Of a stretch of 53,452 bases of DNA, positions 33,242 through 41,113 are shown piece after piece. The notes below the pieces were generated by a model that made no database searches, was not told the origin of the DNA, and worked only from the letters and a program-made list of their open reading frames with translations. The translations under genes were made by a program, and so were the position numbers. This stretch comes from UBA117 sp049975245 (GTDB lineage: Archaea; Methanobacteriota; Methanobacteria; Methanobacteriales; Methanobacteriaceae): contig JBNGDB010000016.1 of assembly GCA_049975245.1 (NCBI GenBank), positions 1-53,452 of the forward strand, given 5' to 3'. Within the stretch, counting starts at the first letter, position 1. Each line of letters begins with the position of its first letter.

Positions 33242-34963
33242 TTGTCATGGATTATTTTGATATTTATTATGCTGCTAGTATCAGCAAAAAATAAGAATAT
33301 TAATAACAAGGTTAGAGTTTCAGTGGTCATACCTGCTTATAATGAGGAAAAAACTGTTGAACACGTGGTAAAAGTAGTTAAATCATTGAACTATATCTTA
33401 GAGGTAATAGTAGTTGATGATGGTTCAACCGATAAGACTGCTGAAAATGCTGAAAGAGCGGGAGCCCGGATAATCCGTCATGATAAGAATAGGGGTAAAG
33501 GTTCGGCTATTAAAACTGGGTTTGATAATTCAAGTGGAGATATAGTGGCATTTATAGATGCTGATCTTCATAATCTTACATCTAAACAAGTTGATAGCAT
33601 TATACGTCCAATCATGGAAGGAAAAGCAGATGTTACAAAAACTAAGTTTAAAAGAGAGGCTGGAAGAGTTACAGAATTAACAGCTAAACCTTTATTAAAT
33701 TTCTTTTTTCCTGAAATAAAATTTGATCAACCTTTAAGCGGACAATTCGCGGCTAAAAGAAATTTTTTGAATAATATAAAATTCGAAAAAGACTATGGGG
33801 TTGATGTGGGAATAGTACTAGATGCTGATGTTATGGGTATTAAAATAAAAGAAGTTGACATAGGAAAAATAGATCATAATCTATCTTCTTTAAGAGAATT
33901 AAATTTGGTTGCAACAGAAGTGGTTAGAACCATCATGGAAAGAGCTATGGAGTATGGTAGAGTAACTATGATGGATGCTCTTGGTAAATTTATACGCATG
34001 GGTATTTTAGGCCTTTCACTTGCTACACTAGGATTATTCTCACTTTTTTTTGTAAGGTTTGTACCTCCCTTATTGGGAATGGCAGTGACAGTTTTAGGAC
34101 TTGTAATAGCAATATACTATATTTTAAAGCTTATACGCAGGTCATTAATGGTAATATATAGATCCAATGGAAGGGCCCAATCCACAAAATCTTTTATATA
34201 CATGCATTTTCCTATTTTAGTTTCTGGATTGATTTTAATTTTAATGTTAACTTCCTTTTTGGGGGCAGTTCATGTAGATGAAGGGAAAATCTCCATTGAA
34301 CCTGCATCACGAAACTTAATAATATGGAAAGAGCCCTCAGAAAACAAAACATTTGATGTTAGAGGACCCTACACTGTTGACAGTGCATTAGAAAATGAAT
34401 TTAATATTATAAGAATGCCTAAAGGTGCTATTGATACTTTAGGACTTAATTACAATGATTCAATATACATTAAAGATATGAAGTATAACCTTACCCAAAC
34501 TCGCCCTGGAGAGGATAATATAATACGTGTACCGGCAGACGCCCGATCAGTCCTAGGTATTGCCGCAGGTGACGTTATTCCTGATAGTAATATCCGTAAT
34601 ATTTTCAAGAATCTATATGCTGAAAAAGCATTGAAAGTAGAAGGAAACATTTCTAATAATTTAACAATAAACGAAGGCATCTATTTAAAGACTGATAGTA
34701 AAGCTGGTAAGGTAATAACTGTTTATCTAAATGATCAAAAGATTTCTAGCTCTTCTGGGGTCTTTAAAAATGATAGTTATGGTATATATATAAATGGAGA
34801 CCTTGTAAGAACGGTAAGGATAAATGAAGATGATTCACAAAAAAACTATTACATATACTGGGGATCGAATATTATTCGATTAGAGATAACTGGAAAAATA
34901 AATTCAGATATTGATTTTGCTCCATATGGTGAAGGAAGGTTTTTAAATTTTATTTTTAATTAA
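33242..34963 (+). CDS. Membrane glycosyltransferase family 2 with extracytoplasmic C-terminal domain
   Basis: About 573 residues. A short N-terminal hydrophobic helix precedes a GT-A glycosyltransferase domain (about 27-230) with VSVVIPAYNEEKTVE, VVDDGSTDKTAENA (nucleotide-binding Asp), and FIDADLHN (DxD near 109). Two membrane helices follow (about 257-276 and 278-302), then a basic loop and a third helix (about 325-345). The C-terminal 230 residues should be outside; they contain two AbrB-like half-repeats, IIRMPKGAIDTLGLNYNDS near 392 and IIRVPADARSVLGIAAGD near 430, and several sequons. TTG at 33242 follows GAGGTGCACA; a GTG at 33233 is the alternative. A polyprenyl-phosphate sugar transferase or envelope glycan role is inferred. 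Confidence 0.85.
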   Translation: MSWIILIFIMLLVSAKNKNINNKVRVSVVIPAYNEEKTVEHVVKVVKSLNYILEVIVVDDGSTDKTAENAERAGARIIRHDKNRGKGSAIKTGFDNSSGDIVAFIDADLHNLTSKQVDSIIRPIMEGKADVTKTKFKREAGRVTELTAKPLLNFFFPEIKFDQPLSGQFAAKRNFLNNIKFEKDYGVDVGIVLDADVMGIKIKEVDIGKIDHNLSSLRELNLVATEVVRTIMERAMEYGRVTMMDALGKFIRMGILGLSLATLGLFSLFFVRFVPPLLGMAVTVLGLVIAIYYILKLIRRSLMVIYRSNGRAQSTKSFIYMHFPILVSGLILILMLTSFLGAVHVDEGKISIEPASRNLIIWKEPSENKTFDVRGPYTVDSALENEFNIIRMPKGAIDTLGLNYNDSIYIKDMKYNLTQTRPGEDNIIRVPADARSVLGIAAGDVIPDSNIRNIFKNLYAEKALKVEGNISNNLTINEGIYLKTDSKAGKVITVYLNDQKISSSSGVFKNDSYGIYINGDLVRTVRINEDDSQKNYYIYWGSNIIRLEITGKINSDIDFAPYGEGRFLNFIFN

Positions 34964-35004
34964 TAATCAATTTATTATATATCAAATTTTGATCATGGAA
35001 TATT

Positions 35005-35946
35005 CTAAATTTTATCTGTATACACTTTAACTGCTTCTTTTAAATCATCATATAATCCAAGTGCAGCTAAAGCTCCTATTTTTCCTTGTGAACCAGTAAC
35101 TTCAATTAACCTAATATTCAAATCATTAGCAACTTTTTCAGCCTCTTCTACTGTAATCATAGATCTTTTTGTGGCCAAAGCATAATTTCTTAATTTTTCA
35201 GGTATTTTTATTCCATCAAGAACAGCAATAGAGGTTTTTTCAGAAAGTGTGTTCTTTTTTAGAATTTCAACAGTTTTATCTATTAATTTTTCTTTTTCAT
35301 CAGGCTTAACTGCAAAAACAAGGGCTATGGCCACACAATTTTGTGTTTTGTTAGGATTGTGAGGGTATAACTGAACTATGATATGATCAAGATATTCGAA
35401 ACCCATTTGACTTAATTCCATACCTACATTATTGGCCAGGGTCCAAGTAGCTCCTTCTTCCTTGGTATCTGTATCATCTATACCGATGACAACCTTTTCC
35501 ATATATGGTGTTATAACAGCAGCTTTACCCAATTTTGAACCACCACCAACATCATATAGTTCTACCCTTTTTACTCCTTCGGCCATACCTCTGCACATAG
35601 CGGCCCCAACACCGGCTCCAGCTAATCCAGCATGCACAACTTTTACTTCATCTCCTATAATTGAAACTTCTTCTATTCCTGCAGCGGCAAAGCTTGGCTT
35701 TAAATTTAGGTCGCTTTTTCCCTTTTTTACTAGAAATACGTGTTTATTACCGTCTCTTTTTGATTTTAATACCAAATCACTGGATCGTTTATATTGATAG
35801 ACCACCCACTCTGATCCAGCGATACAAGGATGTAATTCCACTATTTCCACTAAGTCGTCATCCACCATAGTAATGACTTTATGATATGCTGCTATCCACG
35901 GATCTGTAAATTTTCTTTTCAAGTCATCTGGAGTTAGTATTTCCAT
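35005..35946 (-). CDS. Methanogenesis marker protein 11
   Basis: The protein belongs to a family found essentially only in methanogens and relatives, with no established reaction that I know. From ATG at 35946 it is 313 residues, starting MEILTPDDLKRKFTDPWIAA. Conserved features are LHPCIAGSEWVVYQYKRSSD, VVHAGLAGAGVGAAMCRGMA near 105, and VIGIDDTDTKEEGATWTLAN near 155. The GIDDTDT motif resembles that of tRNA-Ile2 agmatinyl-cytidine synthetase-type domains. The start is chosen by GGTGAATAGA. It is convergent with the GT2 gene. The family assignment is strong; the biochemical role is open. Confidence 0.9.
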   Translation of the reverse strand: MEILTPDDLKRKFTDPWIAAYHKVITMVDDDLVEIVELHPCIAGSEWVVYQYKRSSDLVLKSKRDGNKHVFLVKKGKSDLNLKPSFAAAGIEEVSIIGDEVKVVHAGLAGAGVGAAMCRGMAEGVKRVELYDVGGGSKLGKAAVITPYMEKVVIGIDDTDTKEEGATWTLANNVGMELSQMGFEYLDHIIVQLYPHNPNKTQNCVAIALVFAVKPDEKEKLIDKTVEILKKNTLSEKTSIAVLDGIKIPEKLRNYALATKRSMITVEEAEKVANDLNIRLIEVTGSQGKIGALAALGLYDDLKEAVKVYTDKI

Positions 35947-36207
35947 TCTATTCACCATCGAAAATTTATTAATAAATATAGACATTATCAATTTATTTTA
36001 CTTATTTGCCTTACATTTTATATTATTTATCTTGAATTATTCTTTCTAATATATTTTAATAAAATCACAATTAAAACTTTTATTTTGTTATTTAGATTAA
36101 TTAGATTTGTTTAATTAGAAATAAAAATATTAAAAAAAATTCCTTATATAAAAAAAATAATAAGAGAAAAATAAATTTACAATAATAAAGATAAAAAAAT
36201 TAAATTA

Positions 36208-36618
36208 TTATTTTAACTTTTCTACCATTTTTACCGCAGCTTCCACGGCACGTTTAGCATATTCAACTCTCTGATGGGCTTCGATTCGGGTCATGCCCGG
36301 GCCGGATATTCCTAGTGAAACTGGTTTATCGTATTCGAGGGCCAGATCTGCTATTTTCCTGGAAGCGTGTTGAACTACAATTTCATCGTGGGATGTGGAG
36401 CCCTCTATAACCGCTCCAAGAGTGATTACTGCGTCAACATTATTCTCTTCAAGAAGTTTTTTTACTGCTAAAGGCATATCAAATACACCGGGCACAGTTA
36501 TAACTTCAGTTATTTCTGATTCTAAAAATTTAGCGTGCTCTTTTGCTAATTCTAACATCATGTGTGTTATATCATAGTTGAATTCTGCTACTACAGCCCC
36601 TATTCTAACATTTGCCAT
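36208..36618 (-). CDS. ribH: 6,7-dimethyl-8-ribityllumazine synthase
   Basis: RibH condenses 3,4-dihydroxybutanone phosphate with the ribityl-aminopyrimidine to give the riboflavin precursor, needed for FMN, FAD and indirectly F420-linked flavin enzymes. The 136-residue protein has VAEFNYDITHMMLELAKEHA near residues 9-28, VPGVFDMPLAVKKLL near 43, ITLGAVIEGSTSHDEIVV near 65 and the C-terminal GISGPGMTRIEAHQRVEYA. The catalytic His is in STSHDEIV. ATG at 36618 follows a strong GGAGGTAATTAA. It is the last gene of the minus-strand unit after the 25-residue microprotein. Confidence 0.95.
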   Translation of the reverse strand: MANVRIGAVVAEFNYDITHMMLELAKEHAKFLESEITEVITVPGVFDMPLAVKKLLEENNVDAVITLGAVIEGSTSHDEIVVQHASRKIADLALEYDKPVSLGISGPGMTRIEAHQRVEYAKRAVEAAVKMVEKLK

Positions 36619-36643
36619 TTAATTACCTCCAAAAATCATAAAA

Positions 36644-36721
36644 TTAAACAATTAATGCTCCAAGCAAACTTGCAACCATTAAAAATATGATAATTAATGC
36701 CACGATTTGATACTTATTCAT
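36644..36721 (-). CDS. 25-residue hydrophobic membrane microprotein between the cysteine desulfurase gene and ribH
   Basis: A 25-codon frame starts MNKYQIVALIIIFLMVASLL and ends GALIV, a single clean membrane helix with a short polar head. Its ATG at 36721 is three bases after the cysteine desulfurase stop, and GGAGAT within the last codons of that gene is a well-placed ribosome site. ribH starts 25 bases after its stop with its own GGAGGT. The arrangement indicates a translated, coupled gene inside the operon. No homologue is recognised; a function as a small membrane regulator or subunit is only possible. Confidence 0.6.
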   Translation of the reverse strand: MNKYQIVALIIIFLMVASLLGALIV

Positions 36722-36724
36722 TAT

Positions 36725-37924
36725 TTAATCTCCAAATGATTTAATTACTTTTTCTAATGTTTCAGCCAATATTTCAATTTCTTCTTTAGTGTTATAATAA
36801 TGTAACGATGCTCGAACTGTCCCACCAAGTTTGTAAGCTCCAATATGTCTTAGAGTTGGTATTGCGCAGTGATGGCCACTTCTAACACAGATGTTGTTGT
36901 ATTCGTCTAATATCTTTGCCACATCATGTGAATTTATATCATTAATGTTGAAGGAAACGATACCATAAATATTTTCTGGATCACCATAACAAATTATGTT
37001 ATCCAAAGCCGAAATTTCGTTATACATTACTTTTGTAAGTTTGGATCCGTGTTTTTTAATTTTAGATATTCCAATTTTGTTTATATATTCAACAGCAGTT
37101 CCCAAACCTATTATGCCTGAAATATTCTGGGTTCCTCCTTCAAATTGGCTAGGAGGCGAGTCTAACTTAAAATCTTCTTCTGTTACCTCAGTAACAGTAC
37201 CGCCTCCTAAATTCATAGGAAATATCTGATCTACACATTCCTTATTAATATATAAGAATCCGGTTCCAACCGGACCTAATAATCCTTTATGGCCAGGAAA
37301 TGCAATAAAATCAGCATTAATATTATTTAAATTAATTTTCATATGCCCTGCTGACTGAGCAGCGTCAACCATATATAATATATTATTATCTTGAGCTATT
37401 TTTCCCAGTTCCTCAATAGGTTGCACCGAACCAATGGAATTGGAAACATGGGTAACAGTTATTAATCGAGTAGAATCATCAACAGCTTTTAACACGTCAG
37501 AAGGTTCAATTACTCCATAATCGTCAGCCTTAATTATTTTTACATTTATTCCCTTCTTTTTTAGATTTAACCAAGGAACTAGATTAGAATGGTGTTCTAT
37601 ATTGGGAACAATTACTGAATCACCCTTTTCAAAGCGTATTCCGTTAGCAACTAAGTTTATTGCTTCAGTGGTATTCTTAGTGAAAATGACCTCTTCTTCT
37701 TTACAGTCTAAAAACTTAGAAATAATGGTTCTGGATTGGTTATACTTATTTGTAGCTTTAGTAGTTAAATTATAGGCCCCTCTACCTATATTAACATTGT
37801 AATTATAAAAATAATCATTCATAGACTCAATTACAGGCAGGGGCGTCGGTGTTGTGCTGGCAGCATCTAAATAGATCACATTTTCTAAAAAAGGAATATC
37901 TGCTCTTAAATCACCAGGTTTCAT
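36725..37924 (-). CDS. Cysteine desulfurase (SufS/class V aminotransferase)
   Basis: This PLP enzyme removes sulfur from cysteine as persulfide for iron-sulfur cluster or thio-cofactor synthesis. From ATG at 37924 it is 399 residues and starts MKPGDLRADIPFLENVIYLD. Visible are the substrate loop DAASTTPTPLPVIESM, IFTKNTTEAINLVANG near 82, PNIEHHSNLVPW near 108, MVDAAQSAGHMKIN near 190, the PLP-lysine segment FIAFPGHKGLLGPVG near 210, and VRSGHHCAIPTLRHIG near 350, where the catalytic Cys is expected. No SufE-like partner is nearby. It lies downstream of the leu-type genes on the minus strand with 35 bases between. A start at 37933 is also possible. Confidence 0.9.
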   Translation of the reverse strand: MKPGDLRADIPFLENVIYLDAASTTPTPLPVIESMNDYFYNYNVNIGRGAYNLTTKATNKYNQSRTIISKFLDCKEEEVIFTKNTTEAINLVANGIRFEKGDSVIVPNIEHHSNLVPWLNLKKKGINVKIIKADDYGVIEPSDVLKAVDDSTRLITVTHVSNSIGSVQPIEELGKIAQDNNILYMVDAAQSAGHMKINLNNINADFIAFPGHKGLLGPVGTGFLYINKECVDQIFPMNLGGGTVTEVTEEDFKLDSPPSQFEGGTQNISGIIGLGTAVEYINKIGISKIKKHGSKLTKVMYNEISALDNIICYGDPENIYGIVSFNINDINSHDVAKILDEYNNICVRSGHHCAIPTLRHIGAYKLGGTVRASLHYYNTKEEIEILAETLEKVIKSFGD

Positions 37925-37968
37925 AAAAATCATTTAAACTGTTAATAAAAAGAAAAGATTTAAATTAG

Positions 37969-38955
37969 TTATAATTCAAGTTTTCTCCTAACTTCCATGG
38001 CCATTTGCATAGTGGAAGCGCTACCATCCAAGTCCTGAGTTACTATTTTACCCTCTTTAAGAACTTCAATAAGCGCATTTTCTAGTCTAAGGGCTTCTTC
38101 ATGTTCTTCTAAATAGTCTAGCATTAAAACTGCTGATAAAATCATGGCTGAAGGATTTGCAGTGCCTTTACCTGCATGGCTGGGTGCTGATCCATGAACT
38201 GGTTCAAATAATCCATGAGTATCCCCTATATTTGCTGAAGGTATTAAACCTAAACCGCCGACTAAACCGGCTCCTTCGTCGGATAAAATATCTCCAAAGA
38301 GGTTGGTAGTTACTATGACGTCAAACATTTCTGGTTTTGTTATAAAGAACATGGCTGTGGCATCTACATACCTATCATCAGTTTCTAGGTCTGGGTAATT
38401 CTTAGAGGTGTCATAGAAAGTATCTCTAAAAAGGCCATCGGTTTTTTTTAGGACATTGGCTTTATGTACTGCGGTAACTTTTCCTCTACCTGTTTTTTTA
38501 GCATAATCAAACGCGAATTTGCATATTCTTTCAGATGCCTTTTTAGTTATAACTCTTAATGCAGTGGCTCCGTCCTTTGTATATTCTTCCCGGCCAATAT
38601 ACATTCCTTCAGTATTTTCTCGTACTATTACAAAATCTAGATGTTCATACAAACATTTTGTTCCAGGATAGGATTTTACGGGCCTTAAATTCACATATAA
38701 ATCTAATTCCTGCCTCATTTTTACAATTACATCTGCTGCAGATTCTCCAGCCGCTCCGAATAAACACGCTTTACTATTTCTAACGATGTCCAAAGTTTCT
38801 TGAGGAAGTGGTTCTCCACTAATTTCAGCATATTCGTCACCTGCATCTGCAAAAGTATATTCAAATTCAACATTTATTGCCTCTAAAACATGTAATGTGG
38901 CTTCCATTACTTCTTTACCTATCCCATCTCCGGGAATAACCGCGATTTTATACAT
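37969..38955 (-). CDS. leuB: 3-isopropylmalate / homoisocitrate dehydrogenase
   Basis: The 328-residue protein is an NAD-dependent beta-decarboxylating dehydrogenase of the isocitrate/isopropylmalate family. Features are the N-terminal IPGDGIGKEVMEA, IVRENTEGMYIGREEY near residue 115, and the catalytic Lys in TAVHKANVLKKTDG near 170. TTNLFGDILSDEGAGLVGGL is near 215 and VHGSAPSHAGKGTANPSAMI near 255. It acts in leucine synthesis or in the homologous homoaconitate route to coenzyme B (AksF). The adjacent dehydratase subunits fit either pathway. ATG at 38955 follows AGGTGTAATA. Leucine is the simpler guess; sequence by eye does not separate the two. Confidence 0.85.
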   Translation of the reverse strand: MYKIAVIPGDGIGKEVMEATLHVLEAINVEFEYTFADAGDEYAEISGEPLPQETLDIVRNSKACLFGAAGESAADVIVKMRQELDLYVNLRPVKSYPGTKCLYEHLDFVIVRENTEGMYIGREEYTKDGATALRVITKKASERICKFAFDYAKKTGRGKVTAVHKANVLKKTDGLFRDTFYDTSKNYPDLETDDRYVDATAMFFITKPEMFDVIVTTNLFGDILSDEGAGLVGGLGLIPSANIGDTHGLFEPVHGSAPSHAGKGTANPSAMILSAVLMLDYLEEHEEALRLENALIEVLKEGKIVTQDLDGSASTMQMAMEVRRKLEL

Positions 38956-39023
38956 TATTACACCTATTAAGTTATATCATTCATTTATTTTTTATATTTT
39001 AAAGTTAATTTTAATGATTTTTT

Positions 39024-39518
39024 TTAATCCAATTTTTCTTTTAAGTAGGGTATTAGCCCACCTTTATTTAATATTTCAACCATAAATTCGGGTAAATTGG
39101 TAATATTATATTCTTTGGAAGTGGTTAAATTTTTTAAAATACCCTTTTCTGGATCAATTTCAATCTCATCACCAGTTGATACATTTTTGGATATATTTTT
39201 AGCTTCAAATAAGGGCAGGCCAACATTTATTGAATTACGATAAAAAATACGGGCAAATGATTCTGCAACTACTGCAGAGATTCCAGCACCTTTAATTGCA
39301 ATGGGAGCATGTTCTCTGGAGGAACCACATCCGAAATTTTTGCCCCCAACTATAATATCTCCTTTTTGTACTTTATTATAAAATTCAGGGTCAAGACCTT
39401 CCATTACGTGACATGCCAGATCTTTTTCATCTCTTAAAACCAAGTATCTCCCCGGTATTATTATATCTGTATCAATGTCATCTCCAAATTTCCAAACCTT
39501 TCCTTTCATAGTAATCAT
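39024..39518 (-). CDS. leuD: 3-isopropylmalate / homoaconitate dehydratase small subunit
   Basis: The 164-residue swivelling small subunit of an aconitase-family hydro-lyase begins MITMKGKVWKFGDDIDTDII. It has the substrate loop PGRYLVLRDEKDLACHVMEG near residues 23-42, and GGKNFGCGSSREHAPIAIKG near 58-77 with the conserved serine region. The residues after PGRYL differ between leucine and homocitrate-type enzymes in methanogens, but I cannot decide from memory which type YLVLRD is. The gene lies 11 bases after the large subunit and 68 before leuB. ATG at 39518 follows GGATGATT. Confidence 0.88.
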   Translation of the reverse strand: MITMKGKVWKFGDDIDTDIIIPGRYLVLRDEKDLACHVMEGLDPEFYNKVQKGDIIVGGKNFGCGSSREHAPIAIKGAGISAVVAESFARIFYRNSINVGLPLFEAKNISKNVSTGDEIEIDPEKGILKNLTTSKEYNITNLPEFMVEILNKGGLIPYLKEKLD

Positions 39519-39529
39519 CCTTTTAAATT

Positions 39530-40789
39530 TTATTTGAATTCTCTGGGATTAGTAATTTTTCCTTTAATTGCTGATGAAGCAGCAACTGCAGCTGAACTAA
39601 GATATACTTCTGCTTCTGCACTGCCCTGTCTTCCTTTAAAGTTCCTATTGGATGTGGAAAGACTCACTTCTCCTGGGCCGAGAAGACCTATATGTCCTCC
39701 TAAACAAGGCCCGCAACAGGGATTACATACAATAGCTCCAGAATCTACAAATGTTCCAATAAGTCCTTCATCTAATGCTTTTCTGTATATTTCTCGGGAA
39801 GCAGGGATTACCAGCATTCTCGTGTTTTTAGAAATTTTATTTCCTTTTATTATTTGTGCGGCGTCTCTAAGATCAGATAAACGGCCATTGGTACATGAAC
39901 CAAGAAATACTTGATCAATTTCATTACCTTCAACATCTGATATGGGTTTCACATTATCCACATTATGTGGACATGCAATTTGGGGTTCAAGATTATTTAC
40001 ATCAATATCCATTGTTTCGAGTGAATAAGCATCAGTTTCGGTTTTCATAATCTGATAGGGCTTATTAGTGCGACTTTTTATGTAGTTTATGGTTTTTTGA
40101 TCTGGTTCCACGAGGCCAGTTTTCCCACCCATTTCTATGGCCATGTTACAGATTACCATACGGTCCGAAACAGACATATTTTTCACAGTTTCACCGCCAA
40201 ATTCGCAAGCCATATAAGTTGCTCCATCAGCGCCTATTTTACCGATAATATTTAATATAACATCTTTAGCATAGACTTTATCCGGAAGTTGACCATTAAT
40301 GTTGAATTTTATAGTTTCGGGTATTTTAAACCATAATTTACCTGTAGAAAAAACCATCGCCATATCTGTTGATCCTATACCGGTTGAAAAGGCCCCTAAG
40401 GCTCCATGCGTACATGTATGCGAGTCTGTACCTACTACAACTTCCCCAGGAACAATATGGCCTTTTTCAGGCAATATTTGATGACAAACTCCTTCATTTA
40501 CATCGTAAAAATTATTAATCTTCTCGTTATTTACAAACTCTCTCATTATCATATGGTTGCTGGCTGCTTCCAGTGAATCTGCTGGGACCTGATGATCAAA
40601 TATTACTACTATTTTTTCTGGATCCCATACATGAGGAGTTCCAATTTTTTCGAATGATTCCACTGATAATGGCCCGGTTAAGTCGTGGGTCATTGCCACA
40701 TCAATATTTGCCATTACGATTTCTCCAGCTGTTACATCCTTTCTACCAGCAGCTTTTGCCAGTATTTTTTCTGCCATGGTCATAGACAT
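39530..40789 (-). CDS. leuC: 3-isopropylmalate / homoaconitate dehydratase large subunit
   Basis: The 419-residue aconitase-family subunit holds the [4Fe-4S] cluster. It begins MSMTMAEKILAKAAGRKDVT and shows VGTDSHTCTHGALGAFSTGI near residue 120, VFLGSCTNGRLSDLRDA near 293 and VCNPCCGPCLGGHIGLLGPG near 353; these cysteines are the cluster ligands. The length is that of the archaeal two-subunit enzymes. ATG at 40789 follows GGAGAACCAAC. It is the first gene of the minus-strand operon leuC-leuD-leuB-desulfurase-microprotein-ribH. Both a leucine and a coenzyme-B role are possible. Confidence 0.9.
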   Translation of the reverse strand: MSMTMAEKILAKAAGRKDVTAGEIVMANIDVAMTHDLTGPLSVESFEKIGTPHVWDPEKIVVIFDHQVPADSLEAASNHMIMREFVNNEKINNFYDVNEGVCHQILPEKGHIVPGEVVVGTDSHTCTHGALGAFSTGIGSTDMAMVFSTGKLWFKIPETIKFNINGQLPDKVYAKDVILNIIGKIGADGATYMACEFGGETVKNMSVSDRMVICNMAIEMGGKTGLVEPDQKTINYIKSRTNKPYQIMKTETDAYSLETMDIDVNNLEPQIACPHNVDNVKPISDVEGNEIDQVFLGSCTNGRLSDLRDAAQIIKGNKISKNTRMLVIPASREIYRKALDEGLIGTFVDSGAIVCNPCCGPCLGGHIGLLGPGEVSLSTSNRNFKGRQGSAEAEVYLSSAAVAASSAIKGKITNPREFK

Positions 40790-41113
40790 TGTTGGTTCTC
40801 CTATAATATCATTTATTAATTATTTAGTTTTATTTATTAGATAAACTTTTTAAAATTTGCAAGGTATAAATTAATAAATTATTTATACTTTAAAATTGAT
40901 ATTAACTTCAAATATCATTATTTTTGAAAAATTCGAGAGTATAAATCTTTTTATACAAAAATTGATTCATATAATAGTTTAAGTAACACCATATAAATAA
41001 TTTATCAACTAATATTATACATTGTAATAATAAATTATATATAAGTAATATCAATATTAATTTATAGTATTTTTTAATATGTATTGAAGAGATATTTTTA
41101 TTGAGGGAAGTAA
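40790..41113. promoter_or_regulatory. Divergent promoter region leuC / RPA with a TATA-like dyad
   Basis: This 324-base AT-rich spacer holds no gene. A likely RPA TATA box, TTATATATAAGTAA, lies near 41034-41047. A dyad GTATAAA-TCTT-TTTATAC at 40939-40956 has TATA character on both strands and could be a bidirectional promoter element or operator for leuC. Confidence 0.4.
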
